Assembly: GCA_021904315.1 (NCBI GenBank)
Contig: CM038917.1
Span: 13,190,041-13,254,040, forward strand
Direction of reading: 5' to 3'
From: Sphagnum magellanicum
Taxonomy: Eukaryota; Streptophyta; Sphagnopsida; Sphagnales; Sphagnaceae
DNA length: 64,000 nucleotides
Positions 21,700-35,391 of the stretch are shown in pieces. The notes below the pieces were generated by a model. That model was not told the origin of the DNA. It did not search any database and saw nothing but the letters and a program-made list of their open reading frames with translations. How positions within the stretch are numbered: position 1 is the first letter of the stretch; each line of letters starts with the position of its first letter. The translations under genes and the position numbers were made by a program.

Positions 21700-23520
21700 A
21701 CCCTATAATATAATAATTAGTAATAGCATATGATATTATAACATTGAATATCCAACAATTTATAATACAATAATCACCAATAATCGTAATATAATAATTT
21801 CCAATGGCTTATAATGGAATAACCATCAATACCCATTAATAGAATAAGCACCAATATCCATTAATATAATAACATTAATAACCATCAATATCCACCAATA
21901 ACCATTAATAACCACCAAAAACCATCAATATCCATCAATAGAATGTCCACCAACCAATAGCCATTAATAAAATAACCACCAATAACCACTAATATCCACT
22001 AATACAATAACCATTAATAACCATCAATATCCATTAATATAATAACCACCAACAACCATTAATATAATAACCACCAATAACCAGTAATATAATAACCATT
22101 AATAACCACCAATAACCAGTAATATAATAACCATTAATAACCACCAATAACCAGTAATATAATAACCATTAATAACCACCAATAACCAGTAATATAATAA
22201 CCATTAATAACCACCAATAACCAGTAATATAATAACCATTAATAACCACCAATAACCAGTAATATAATAACCATTAATAACCACCAATAACTAGTAATAT
22301 AATAATCATTAATAACCACCAATAACTAGTAATATAATAGTCATTAATAACCACCAATAGTCACTAATATAATAGCCATTAAAAAACACCAATATCCACT
22401 AATAAAATAGCCACCAATAGCCATAATATAATAATCATCAATAACCACTAATATAATAACCATCAATAAGCACTAATATCCACCAATAGAATAGCCACCA
22501 ATAACCATAATATAATAATCACCAATAACCACTAATATAATAACCATTAATAAGCACCAATATTCACCAATAAAATACCCACCAATAGCCATTAATATAA
22601 TAGTCATTAATAGAATAACCACCAATAACCATAAATAGAATAGCAGCTAATAACCATTAATAAAATAACAACCAATAACCATTAATAAAATAGCCACCAA
22701 TAACCATTCATAGAATAGCCACCAATAGCCATTAATAGAATAACCACCAATAACCATTAACATAATAATCACCAATCGTCATTAATAGAATAGTCACCAA
22801 TGGTCATCAATAGAATAGTCACTAATATCCATTAATAAAATAGTCACCAATAGCCATTAACATAATAGTCACTAATAACCCGTAATAGAATAGTCACCAA
22901 TAACTTGTAATAGAATAATCATCAATAACCCATAATAAAATAGTCACCAATAGCCACCAATATAATAACTACTAATAACCATTAATAAAATAACCACCAA
23001 TAAGCATTAATAAACTAACCATTAATAACCACTAATAACCACCGATAAAATAACCATTAATAGCCACAGATAAAATAGATACCAATAGCCATTAATAACC
23101 ACCAATAACCCTAATAAAATAACAACTAATAGCCATATATTAGGATTGGTTAAGATTGTCAAAAATAATGTAGGGTGAATTAATCTATAATAAACAAAAG
23201 TAGCTAAAGGTTAAATAGCCTATAATAACCTATAATTACTAATAATAACATAAGGTGAAATAACTTTCAATAGCCAAAAATAACTTATAATAGTTACAAG
23301 TAGCCTAAGTTGAAATAATTTACAATAGCCAAAAATAACATAGAATAGCCAAAAAATTTACAACATCCAAAAATAACTTAAGGTGAAATAAGATTAAGTA
23401 GACAAAAGTAATTTATAATAACCAAAAATAACCATAAATAGCCGTAAATAATGTAAGGTGAAATAATTTAAATTAATGAAAAATAGTCATATAATAATTG
23501 AAAGTAATTTTAAATAAATA
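21700..23520. repeat. ATAACC-rich minisatellite array
   Basis: About 1.8 kb of degenerate units built on AATAACCACCAATAACCATT, with variants such as AATAGTCACC and AATAACCCGT. Divergence rises toward both edges, while the centre (22066-22330) is nearly perfect. There is essentially no open frame. It forms the core of the nested CACTA-like element. Confidence 0.85.
22066..22330. repeat. Homogeneous 35-bp tandem array
   Basis: About seven head-to-tail copies of a 35-bp unit made of two related halves (CCACCAATAACCAGTAATAT and AATAACCATTAATAA). Several consecutive copies are identical and the last copies carry CCAG to CTAG changes. This is a recent higher-order expansion inside the older degenerate array. 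Confidence 0.9.
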
Positions 23521-23819
23521 ATATTATTATATTAGCAAAAAATTTATCCATTTATTAAAATTTGTTTTTGCAAAAAAATGGTCATTGAAATGTTATTGAA
23601 CAATGATATTCAAATTTGTTTTGTTCAAATGATTTTACATTTTCAAAAGGAAATAAATGTAATTATGTACATTATTGAATTTCTTTAAAAAGTAAATTCG
23701 AATCATTTCATTTGAACAAAATTTGAATAAAATATGAATTTTCAAATTTTATGTTTTTGTAATGTTTAAAATGAAGTATTTAATAAATAGAATGTAATAT
23801 AACAAATTTATCACAACAA

Positions 23820-23890
23820 GTGGGGTGGCTTGATGATAGGGGTGTTTGATTCCATTTCAGAGGTCAAGGGATCAAACTTCATGAATGGTG
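23820..23890 (+). repeat. tRNA-like / SINE-like module (A-box and B-box words)
   Basis: A TGGCTTGATGAT word (A-box-like) is followed about 40 bp later by GGGATCAAACTTC (B-box-like, compare GGTTCGANNCC). Spacing fits a tRNA-derived pol III promoter, but the remainder does not fold as a tRNA by eye. Similar modules lie near 40.46 kb and, split by the nested element, at 21.09/24.34 kb. Confidence 0.3.
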
Positions 23891-26089
23891 TTGTGTGTCA
23901 TTAACAATGGTAAATTGATCAAATATTCTTTTATTCAGTTCCCTAAAATAGATGCCTAAGTTAATTACATGGCCTACCTATATAGGTTAGGTTTTAAAAC
24001 TAACCTAGGTAGTGACACATGTCACTAAATCATACGTTGAAAATCATGAAATTATCAATAAATTATTAATATTATATATTAAATAGTTTAATTTTAATTG
24101 ATTTCCATGCTGGTTAGTTAATTAACTAACAAGTGAATGGTTTGGTAAATTTGTATTTCATTTTAGAGTAACCTTGTTTCACTAGGTACAAATGAAATAA
24201 TTCATTGTCCATAACAATTAGTCTTCGTTCACTAGGGGGTTAATCAATTTCATCAAGTAAAAATGTTCAAATTCATTCAAAATCTAGTGAAACTCGTAGT
24301 GAACTAGGACGCATTTTGGTGTAATGATTTGAACGGAGGTGAAGGGTTCAAATTTTCACACTTGCACTTTAAATTAATGGGCTAAGCTTTTAGGTGCCCA
24401 ACATAGCTGAGGTTTCCTAAATGCTTTAACTTAATTTAAGTTTTTAACCTAGGAGGCTAGGTGGTTAGCCTAGGTTTTAATTGTAACCTAATAAATTATC
24501 AACTAGAAAATTAATCTAGTGAATTAAGGAATTTGATTAATTATTAAAGAACTCACTTATCCATAACAATTGGTCTTTGTTCATTAAAAGGTCGATCACT
24601 TTCACCATGATAAATTTGTCCAAGTTCACCCAAAACTTGGCGAAATATTGCCAAGTGAACCAAAACACATATCAACATATATACATATTTTTTCTTTTTC
24701 CTCCTACTATGATCTTTTCCTTTTTTTTTTTCTTTATTCACCGTACTAATTTCCATCATGTTGCATTTTCTTTTCTTTTCAATTAGTTTTTCATCTGAAT
24801 TTTTATTAGTTTAATTTCTTTTCCACCAATTCAAGAACAAGAACTTGGGCATGAAAAGCCAAATTAATGAAGCATCTCGACATCAATGCATGTTAATGGC
24901 ACTCAGGTAGATAGGCCCAAAAAATCGATATTTTTCAATATCTTCACCATGTTCTTTTTTTCTTTTTTTCCCAAATAATTAATGTGATCACAAGTAGGAA
25001 TGTGAATATAATTCACTAAGAACTTTTCATTAATCATATGGATGAAATCACCACTAATTCATTATAGTACAAATTTAGTCAATTCACCATGTCTCTTAAT
25101 GATTGGCAATAGGTTGATATGGACAAGTGAATTCATTAACATGTGACAATGTAATTTTAGGTTATATTTATAATATTTTGCTATTTTTATCATCATTTTT
25201 TAAATTTTATTTTTCATATTTTGTTCAAATGAAACAAATGAAAAATCATTTTTGAAGGTTTTTCTAAAAATCTAAACATGCATAATAAATAAACATACCA
25301 AATTTCAAATCATTTGAAGGAAAAGACATTTGAATATCATTGTTTACTAACAATTCAAAACACATTTCTTCACAGACAACGTTTAATGACAAAATTTGTA
25401 AATAGACATTTTTATAATGAATTGTCAATAAAGAAAAATTATCCAAAATATTTTATGGTTAACATAATTAAATTAAATTTTTTTCATTTATCATATTTTA
25501 ACCATTTATATTAATTACAATAAAATTTCCATTCGCCTATAACATTAAAAAGTTGAAAGTATTATGCCCCAAAACATAAAATAAAATAATTGAATTAATA
25601 TTTATTATTTACTAGATTTGAATTATGAAATAAATAATTCATTAAGTATAATTTATCAATATATTATAACATTATGCTGAAAACCTTTCAACATTTGCAT
25701 AATGTATTATATATATATACATTTTAATGATATCTTTGAATTATATGTACTAAATTAGATTTTATATCAAAACCAATTATTTTATTTTAAATTATGAGGA
25801 TTGGATTTTCATTCTTTTTAATGTTTTAACATTTTATGAAATGTAGGCCTAAAATAAAATATAACATTTTGTCTAAATTATATGTAAGAAAATCTTACTA
25901 AATTAAATTGAATCTGATATAAAAAATCATGTAATATGTCATTAAATGGTTATACTAAGTCGTAAATTATTCTTATAAATAATTTTATAAAATATTCTTA
26001 TTGAAATATTTTGAATACAAGTGAACACGACAACTATATAATGATTCAAGTTTCATTCAAGGTAAAATTTGACAAGGGTACGGTGATCT

Positions 26090-26153
26090 AGTTCACTTTT
26101 AAAGGTCCTTAATGAATTAGGTTAGTTAAATAATCCCACTTTTTGTAATAATG
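26090..26153 (-). repeat. Inverted terminus of the CACTA-like family
   Basis: Read on the minus strand from 26153: CATTATTACAAAAAGTGGG, then a stretch matching the head of the 21131 element (shared word AAGGACCTT against GGGACCTTA). It is followed directly by AAT. It is either the true right end of the outer element or a separate inverted copy. Confidence 0.5.
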
Positions 26154-26159
26154 AATGTT

Positions 26160-29100
26160 GCAACCATTACATTCAAATTTGAACACTTCACAATCTTGTT
26201 TTGTAAATGCACGGAGTCAAAAGTCATTTTATTTTTTAATTTGAGTTTTTGGTTTGGACTAAGTTTTGATCAGATTTCAACAATTTTTGATTAGGTGTGT
26301 GAGGACAATACACCTCAAAACATTTTGAGAACACTTCAATTGGGTTTTGACTATGGGTCGATGTTGTGTAAGGTGAACCAAAATGTGTGCCATTTTTATC
26401 AATTATGTATGTTTAATTTTCCATCTTCCAAGGTGGTTTTTTTCTTGTTGGAAGTTCTTGATTTTTAGCTACTAATGGAATTTTTTTTATTGATCTATTC
26501 AATGTGTTTACAACTACTATAGTTTTCTTTAATGCATATTATTTAAAAATTCATTTCTAGCAACTTTAAATTAAAAGTGTAGAAATGAATTTTCCTCAAT
26601 TCAAAGTGTAGGGTGCAAACATGAGTAATTTGAAAAAGCTAAAACATGGGCCAACAAAACAACAATCCAAACACCCATGCAAATCAACAATGGGTCCACA
26701 TTGATATTAATGCATTAGCATAGAATGATCATCTCGTGGGAGATTATTTTCATCATTCCAACAAATATTTGATTAACATTAGCACATTTAGGATGTTGTT
26801 AGGAGCATTTTTCATGTGGGAACAATGTTTTCTTGCATAGTTTTGAGATTGGGCAATTGAAGGTTGTCCTTAGTGCATTGTGACTTTTTTGAACTATGTG
26901 TCAACCTGTAATAACACCTATAGGATTTGCATTCATAGTTGATAATGATAAGAAAATTATGCCCCTACTATGGTTTGATCTTCTTTAGTTAATTTCAATT
27001 TGGTGTATTGTCCACACACTTTAGCCTTGGTAGTTTTATAATTGTGATTGTAATCCAACTTTTTGTTGATTAAGTTTTGACTATAATTTAACTTTTTGTC
27101 AATTAATTTTTTATCACAATTTAAATTTTATTGAATAAATTCTAACCACAATTCAACTTTTTTCAACTAAATTTCAACTAAGTATGCATGACACAATTAT
27201 CCATAAGCACCATATGGCAAAAAAAATTTGTCATAATTTTGAATATTTTGTTCATGTAACATCTCGATCTTATTAAGGAAATTAATTATATTTTGATACG
27301 TGTAAGATTAATAATGGCTACATATTTAAATTAAGTGTTGAGATTGTGCCACATGTCACTTTACATTATTAATCCATCCAAAATTTTCAATATATATAAC
27401 TTTAAAAATACCATACCATACACATGGCACACATTGATTATCTTGTTTTTATGGAAGCCCATTAATGCCCATGTAACACGTTGTAACCAAAAAAGAGAGG
27501 GTCTTGAAAACACAGCGCACTGACTGCCTTCACCGAACCCAAGCGTCCACGTCTTCTTGAGTCACTCGCATACAACTTAGACCTCCAAAAACACAACACA
27601 CAACCTACCTACTGACTCTTTCAAACAAGCATCACGAAATCAAAGACCTGCAAACATTTTCTTCCTACACAACAGCAGAACAAGATTTCAATGGATCTAT
27701 CTCCTGCCTTACATATTCCCACAGATACCATCAAGGGAAACTCTTTTGTTTCATTACAAACTTTGTACATTCCCCGAAAGCACAAGCTCGCTTCCCATCT
27801 GAAATTTTCACAAAAACATCAGATTCCCATCACTCTCTGAGCTCTCTCTCTCTGTGATTCTCCTGTAGTAACTTGACTGATTCTCAGGCACAGCGGAAGT
27901 TTCTAACCTTCAACCAAGCTACCGTCTCACAAAGCTTTTTCTACCTTTTCACAAGGATTGCTCCTCTGTCTCTGTTCTTAGTGTTCTCACTCCTTTTTTT
28001 CAAAAATCTGCCTGCCTAGTCTTCACGAAGTTTCTTCTTCTCTCCCAAAACTCTGTTACGTCCAAGCGTCTTGCCGTTCTGTTCCACACCAAGCTTCCCC
28101 ATCAAGCTTTTCCTCCTTTTCCACCTTTCGGCGCATCAATGCAGCTCCACTCCCCTTCATCATTCGCGCCGCCTTCACTCCTGCACACCCACTCACATAA
28201 ACGTCCCATGCACAGCTATGCAGCCGTCATGGACAAGAAACATCCGCCGCCAAAATTAGGACGACTTAATTATACCAAAACACACCCTCAACGCCCAGGT
28301 GTTCACACTGTGTGGAAACCCACTTTGGTGTGACAACGTGTCAATGCCACAATGTTTAACTATTGAATCCAACTACCTACTCCAACTACCTAGTGTAATC
28401 ATGTTTAGTTTACATGTACCCATGTTTGATATTTTGAAATAGGCATAAACACAGGTTGAGCCCTTGATTTTCCCAAGATGGATCAAATGATAAGTTAGTG
28501 GATGAGGTCCATATTCTTGGTTAATTGTAGTCAAAAATTGTTTTCAACTAAATCAATAAAGGTTGACAATGAATCAACATGTGATTATTGTCATGCTCAA
28601 CTTGTCATTGTTGACTTTAAGCCTTTGTAGTTGAAAAGAAATTCAAAAAAATAGTTTCAACTTGAAATTATGGTTTTTAATTAAAATTACAATTATGGTT
28701 AATGGTCATTTGAAACCCTAACCTTAATATGATGTTTTAAAATGAATATAGGACATATACCTAGCAATCATGTGATCAATTGATTTATAGTCATATGTGA
28801 CTACAAATAGTTAGTCGTAACTATGATTGCACTATTTCCCTCGACAAATGACATGTGGCACATTTTCCTTTGTCATATACACAAAATTTTTAATAATGAA
28901 TGTGACACTTGTCATACAATGCATGGCTTCTAGGTTGCCATGTGTCAATGTTTTTCAATGGACATTGTACTTGCATTGTAGTTGCACGCATAATTTTATG
29001 GACACATTTGAATATGTGTATATAATCAACATATGTGTATTCTATGTTGCAAAAGTTCATTGGTCGTTTGTGACCATGGTCAGTGACAACTTGTTATTTG

Positions 29101-32100
29101 TTGCTAGGTTAATTTTTAGTTGTAAGTGTTGTTTGTAACGAAGAACTAGTTGCAAATGACAATTTTTGTTTTAGAGTGTTTTGAATAAAATTCAATTTTT
29201 AAAAAAAATATAAAAGACAATATTTGTAATAATGACAACCATGAAAAAGTTGAAAATTAAAGTTATAGAGCTAACACAAATATGGGCAACGCAATTTCAA
29301 TACAAGATAATAGGGAATGATTAGTGGTACTAGTTCAAGTGTGGAAACCCAAAATTGAGCATTTGACAAGTGGCAAGATTTGAAATTTACAAAACACAAG
29401 ACCTAACTACCAATTCCTAAAACTCATTTTACAACAACTTGCAATCAATGATCATTGTACATTCAACACAAGTCCAATGCAAATCATATATGGAATTCAT
29501 ATGAAACAAATGTTTAAACAAATAAACAATTAGGAGAAAAGGTTATGGTTAGGAAAGGATAAAATGTAATTTAAATCACCATCTTCAAGTCTTATGAATA
29601 GTTAATTGCAAATTGTGTAGTAAATGTAACTAGAGGTGTTCTATTAAGGTTTTACATTTTCAAAAATGAAAGACTATGGGATGATTACATCAAACTTTGC
29701 ATACCAAGAACATGCATGACAATATTAAAAAAAAGACTTATTTTATAATCAAAATGTTTTTATTCTTCTTCAACAAGTTTGTCTTAGGTGGAATTTCTTT
29801 AATCAATTGACATTTATTAGTTTTGGATGGTCATGATAGTCATGTTACAATAGAAGCAATAGATCAAGCAAAAGAATTTGGGTTAGACATGATCGCCTTG
29901 CCTTTTCACACATCACATGATCTAGAAACTCTAAATGTATTTTGTTTTAAGCCTAAATTAAAACAACCATGATAAAAGGAAAGGGATGCAATTATGGTTA
30001 GAAATAATTAGATCAAATTAAACAAAATGAACTGAGGTAACAACCACCATGGTTGGTTGGCTACAGAACTGGAACCGAACAGAAAACTGTTTCCTGACCA
30101 CTTACCATTCATCCTTCCTGGTGAGGTGGTGGGTGCTTTGGTTCACTGTGACCCTTCACTAATGTAGAGTGAGTGCAGATGGAGTTTAGTCAAGTACTCA
30201 GACCTTGGTGGAAATAGAGTTGAGCTACTACAAGAGGGAGCCATAAGACCATGGTGCTCAATGGTTAACTCATATTGGAGTAAAACTAACCTATTTCAGT
30301 TACTTGGGTCAGATCGTATGCTTATCAGTTCCCAAGGGAAACTTGACACTGTAAAGTGCTAAGTGGAGAACTGGGAGTATACTTAAGGATATTCTGGATT
30401 GTCTTAGCCGAGGCTAACTAGTTGAAGTGTGACTTATAGAAATAACCCAGGAGTGGCATTTCATGCTACATTGATAGTGTAGAGTAAAGCCAGAGGGTGC
30501 AACATTCGCAAAATAATGGGCATAACATGAGGCAGCAGTAGCAGAGTTTCTTTTAAGGATTTTTCTTTTATGTAGTCAAAGTGGTAATTATCCAGAAAAT
30601 GATTTAGCCAAATTTGGCTACATACTAGATATGAAAATAGAGGAAAAACAGAATTCTTCTATATTCTTGGCTACCTACTGGAACTTAGCATTAAAATCTG
30701 GTGATCTGGAAAAAAAAATTAAAAAAATCTTCAAAATCTGGCAAATTTGGGCTATTTTTTTCCACCAAAAACGCCCTTTGTTTAGGTTGAAGTCATATTT
30801 TTCAGGTTGAAAATTGACGAGTAAAAGAAACGCCAAGCCGTAGGTGAGTCTTAGCATGCATTTTGGGCAACTCTCCTACCCATGGGCTTTACCCACAAGG
30901 CCAACATGATCATGAAACATACATGGATTATGAAGCATACAAAGAGGAAGGGTTCTTACACGTCTTGCTCCTTAAGAGTAGGAGGGATCTAGGAGTAAAA
31001 TCCAAGGGATATTCAAGGACACGAGGTGCCCTCCAAAAATAATATCCTAGGAAATTTCTTGGAGTGTTTTTACTAATAATTTTTGACACATGTCCAAGAC
31101 ATTGAAATGCATGTTTTGTTGTTTTCACTAGGTAGTATTGAAAATTTCAAAATGCTAGGTTTTTTTTGGGGGGGTGGGGGGCCTCATATTTCTCACATTG
31201 AATGACAAGTGTAAGTGGCGGAGCTCGATAAAATATGGGAATGTACAAAGGGTGTATTTGTAAATTCCCACATTTTATCCTTGTTCACTTGTGAATATAG
31301 GGATCCATATTTCTCGGTGATATATTACATTGTTATTTGAATACTCTACTTCAACATCATATTTCTTGGGATGTGTGAATTTTTTTCATAATAAACATTA
31401 AGTACCACAAATAAAACAATTAAAAAAAAAAAGAGAAACTTGTATATCTTCTTCCCTCTTTTTCCTTAAAAGCAGAAAAGAGAATATTTCAGCTGTATCT
31501 TGATTGTCGAGTGCGGCTCTTTCTTTTTATCTGGGGAAAACACGTGAAGGGATTACATGAGCTTGCATTTGAAATATTGGCAAATAAAAAGATTTTACGG
31601 ACGGAAACCACGTGAAGTAGATGAGCATTCCATTAAAATTGCACTTGAAATATCATAGAATCAAAAGGACGGTTGTCGATAGCTTAGTACTTTTTAGGTT
31701 GTAGAAGAGTAGAAAATACACTACCAAATTTCTTATTCTCCCCCCTCCCCAAATTGTAGGGAATGGTTTTTGTTGTGGCAAAATTTTGCAATTTTCTCAA
31801 AGAAATTCAGAGAAAACCTTTTTAAGAAAATGTTTTCTCGGTTGCGAGACTTGTTATAGCAAAATGTTGCCACTTAGGCTATTGCAAAATCAAAAAAGAA
31901 AAATGTTCACTGATTGTATGCATATATATTCATTCCTATTCATGAAAACCTTGACCTGATCCAAATGCCCCAAATTATTTTGTCACAGTCACTTACATTG
32001 GTCTAGGCCAAACATAATGGGGCAGTTGTAATGGGGGACTTTGGTGTTTACAGAAATCAAGTGTATAATTAAGAAAGATATTACTTACCAATTTTCAAGG

Positions 32101-33035
32101 AAATTAATTGTGGGTAATGTTTAATATGACGCCACAAAATTTTCAAGATATTTTTTGATGTGAGGAAGGTGGTGAAGATTGTGATTTTTATATTTAATAT
32201 GTTTCTTAAATTGAAATTATATATATATAATTAATTGAATAATTGATTATTAGTTCAGCTAAATTAAAAGGATATACTCCACTAATTTTCAAATGACCCC
32301 ACAAGGGTGTCTACTTCTATATGTTCATATTTGGAAAGAAAAAACTCCAATGGAAAGCCAAGTAATCACATAGATCTGTTTAACTGAGCACATTCTATGT
32401 TTACCTATACTAGTGTAGCTTCTGCCGTTCACCCAAGTGGGAACACATTGAGAGCTCAACTGATTTTTCCTTCTAAACCCAATTTTTGCAATTTGTTTGA
32501 ATTTCCAGCAACAAAATCCACTCAAACATCAATATCTTCACATCTTAGCTCTGAAAATTGTAAAATAAACTCTGTTAAATCTGACTGGTGGAGGGCTTTC
32601 CAACAACACCAAAGACGCTTCCAAATTGCAATATGGTTTTCAGTTTCAATTTTATTTAATTTTCATTGAGAAAATGGTTCAATAATCAATAGCTTCTACA
32701 CCGCAGCTCCAAACACTATCAAACCAAGTCAGTGCACCCCTACTCTTTAAGAGCTTTCCAAAGATACCAGGAGCATGACATGAAGCATCGTGGTCTGAGA
32801 GATTCAGCATGACAAAACAAAACAAAACTACCTTGCTTCATAGATATATAGCCCAATCTCCAATTGAGATTCATAACTAAGAGCAAGCTTTACCCTTGTT
32901 CAATATGTGGCCCTGCAACAATATTTCTCACATCTAAGTTATTTACTTTTTCCCACCTTAGACCAACTCCACTAATGCTCTCAGTATGTGACCCTGCAAA
33001 TTGAAATTGGATGAAGAAAAGATAAAACATGCCAG
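26160..33035. other. AT-rich intergenic stretch without a supported gene
   Basis: No domain or splice-linked frame found on either strand. Parts of the first half are poly-A/T-rich and share dispersed repeat words with other regions. A block near 30030-30540 is less AT-rich and reads like an old mobile-element or gene fragment, but no frame exceeds about 60 codons there. T-run and G-run low complexity lies near 31158-31180. Confidence 0.45.
27500..28333 (+). other. Pyrimidine-rich block with small ORFs, possibly a mobile-element leader
   Basis: C+T-rich on the plus strand and clearly distinct from its AT-rich flanks. It contains a 49-codon ORF (27691-27840, starting MDLSPALHIPTDTIKGNSF) and a 64-codon ORF (28139-28333) with a basic Pro-rich C-terminus (KKHPPPKLGRLNYTKT). 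Neither is recognised. A long pyrimidine-rich leader followed by a truncated basic frame would fit the 5' end of a LINE or LTR element cut off at 28333. It could also be an abandoned gene 5' end. Confidence 0.25.
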
Positions 33036-33039
33036 TTTG

Positions 33040-33735
33040 GCTCACCAACATGGTTTTGGCCCAGCATTTTTGCACTGTTTGCTAATGCTGCTGAAAGGCA
33101 TAGCAAAGACTAACACCCACCAGAGAAGAGTGTAATATATATGATGTGGTTGTGATATTTGTCTGATCCCTTGTTTCTGATTGGCCGATGATTATGATCG
33201 GACAAGGTGGTTTGCTATTAGTAGTCTCCCACCTATCATAGTACCAAGGCTGGTTTGGCAACAAGGCACATAAAATTATTTTTTTTATCACAGGTATCTT
33301 TGGTAATGATAATAATAAGAATATAATTTGGCATTATACTACTTACTGAAGCTATTGTACTTGAGAGCTTCACTCAGATTTTTGGCATGGTAGGCACATA
33401 TTTTTCCAAAGAATTGGCAATTCCAAAAATTAATTGATCAGTATTAGCCATCCTAGATACAACAATATTTGCAATCCCAATTTTAGTTTTATGGGTAGGG
33501 TTGAAAAATTGTAAATAACTAAACTTTGAAAAGTATTTTTGCAGGCTTGCATACTGGAGATGCTCTCAGCCATAAAACTAATACTGGGACTATAAAATGT
33601 AGGAGATTACTAATAGCAACCCACCTGGACCAATCAAACCATTTAACCAATCAATAGCAGGTGTTGGGCTTTGCTATGCCTTTTGCTAGCCTCAGCATCC
33701 TGTGAAGAAATGCTAGGCCAAACCAACATTTTGAC
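33040..33735. mobile_element. Long-inverted-repeat (MITE-like) element
   Basis: The left arm at about 33048-33125 and the right arm at about 33655-33735 are imperfect reverse complements over about 70-80 bp. The shared words include AAGGCATAGCAAAG near AACACC, TTTGGCC and AGCATTT. The interior has no coding frame. Flanks on both sides contain further partly inverted sequence (GATGCTCTCAG words at 33559 and TGCTCTCAGTATG at 32978), suggesting one element inserted in or beside another. The exact ends and target duplication could not be fixed. Confidence 0.45.
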
Positions 33736-33914
33736 TTTCTTTTTGTTCAAAATTTGTTGTATGTCGCACAAGGGCCAGTGCTCTAAGGGCTCAACTCCAG
33801 TTTGTGAGAGAATGTGTGTGTGTATTGGCACAAATGAAAGAATTCATTGCAAAGAAAAAGGCGCAAAGAGATCCCCGCCCAAGGGGGAGCACCACATGGG
33901 CTTAGAGGACAAAC

Positions 33915-34703
33915 CTAACTAATGAAACCCCTTGGGAGGCCATCGTAGCACCACCTAACATAGTTCTCCAATTTAACACAAACCACATGATTCCTAGCCT
34001 CTAACAACTTCCTTTCAGTAGAAGGGGACAGTTTGATTGACTTCAAACACCCATCCCATGCCACCCTACCATGGTCAAGTAGAGCTTCCCAAATAGCTTT
34101 ATGAATTTTGACCATGTGCCACTTTTCATTGTTGAACACCAAATCATTACGCTCAATCTGTAAAACCCATAATACGATCCCTCTAATCAAGGACCATAAT
34201 CGAATGATGTTGGAAAATCGTTTTGGAACCTTGGCGACAAAGACACAATGTTTCGAATGCAATGGGGTTTCTTGCTAAATTGGCCTTCCAATCCCATTTA
34301 TCAAGCCATTCATGATTTTCTACACATAACCCCAAGCCCACTGGGCATGCCTCCATTCCCAAAATTTTACAAAATAGATTTGTCCAAAAGTCCACACAAG
34401 GGGCAACCTTTGTTGCTTGACCCATCAACTATTGCCCTCCATATGTTCACCACAACTACTTTGTTCCAAAATAGCCGATATGAAACCAACTTTCTTACTA
34501 GGATGTTTGTCCCAACTGCTAGACCACCTCAGCTTGAAATTGGATGGAAGGAGCTCTCGCCACCTCTTCTCTACAATGTTTGCCTTTGGTTTTGATGATC
34601 TCAGCATTTTCCTCCCAATAGCCGTGTTATAAAAAAACAAAAACTCACATCCTTTTGGGTAATAAGCCTTTGAATTTGGTTCCAAAGCCCCCCACATTGC
34701 CAC
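33915..34703 (-). pseudogene. LINE block 3: C-terminal region
   Basis: The frame 34703-34425 reads GRKMLRSSKPKANIVEKRWR, then KLRWSSSWDKHPSKKVG. The frame 34262-33915 reads FSNIIRLWSLIRGIVLWVLQ, then IERNDLVFNNEKWH, which resembles the zinc-binding/C-terminal end of plant LINE ORF2 (W-x-I-W-x-E-R-N-x-x-x-F). The 34183-34428 frame fills part of the gap in another frame, indicating frameshifts. The 3' end and poly-A tail are not clear near 33900. Confidence 0.6.
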
Positions 34704-35391
34704 AAAACATTAGAAAGTGTAACTTCTTTTGACCTTTGGTGACCTCCACCACTCTTACTTGGGCCACTACACCTTCACAATTTTGAAATAGTCCCTCTTC
34801 CACACTTTCATTCCTTTGGAGGGTCAAGGTTTTGAATTGCACTCAAATAAAATACAACTTCACTTCTTTTGAGATGCTTAATTGTTGTGTGAAAGCTCCT
34901 CACCTTGGTCTGAAGTCGGGCAAAACTTTGCAAACCAAAGAAGGAAGAAGTTCATTCCCCATATACACACTTACCCACTCTCTTGTTGGACGATGGCCGT
35001 CATGTGTCTTAAGTATGCTTCCCCAATTTTCTTGTAGTTTAATGACCATTTTGGCATAACTTGCTTCATCTTTTAGTGACCAATAAAAATTTCCTTTATT
35101 TCTTATTTGGATGCGAACCTTCTTTCAGCAGCAACCCAAACATCAGCAATAACGATCCATCCTAAGTTTATAACTGGGTTATAATAGTTCAAGTTTGTCT
35201 CCCTACTTGCTACCAATCAAGAAAGCTATTCACTTTAGCTCATTAATGTGAAGGCTAAAAACTTGGCTAAATAGCTCCAACACCTTTACTAACTAACACA
35301 TGGTAGCTTGGGAGGCTTTTACCATAGAACTGGTATCATCACATAATGTGCAATTAATTGTTGTTTTGTTGATATAGGCAGCTTGAACCCC

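Larger units (their letters stand above)
21131..24326. mobile_element. Nested CACTA-like element with a large minisatellite core
   Basis: The left end is CACTATTACAAAAATGAGG. The right end, read on the minus strand from 24326, is CATTACACCAAAATGCGTCC. The flanking trinucleotides ATA and ATT match at two of three positions, as for an old target duplication. The head (21131-21350) is homologous to those at 8292 and 20024. The interior is almost entirely an ATAACC-rich minisatellite. The sequences on either side join into a continuous tail of the outer element, which supports a true nested insertion. Confidence 0.5.
20024..24682. mobile_element. Outer CACTA-like element, split by a nested insertion
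   Basis: The head at 20024 (CATTTGTCTAAAAGTGGG) and the following ~240 bp are homologous to the head of the 8292 element. The sequence up to 21130 matches that element's pre-tail (words such as TTTATTTAAATAATGTTCAA and GGTTAAAGACTTG). Homology resumes at 24327 and runs to the tail words CAATTGGTCTTTGTTC and CACTTTCACCATG near 24570-24610. The gap 21131-24326 is the nested element. The right end is uncertain: about 24682 by tail homology, or 26153 if the AAT trinucleotides at 20021-20023 and 26154-26156 are a target duplication. No transposase is present. Confidence 0.4.

Noticed and set aside
21700..23520. ATAACC-rich array considered as telomeric or centromeric satellite
   Set aside because: The units are degenerate, do not match CCCTAAA, and the array is bounded by transposon ends, so it belongs to the element.
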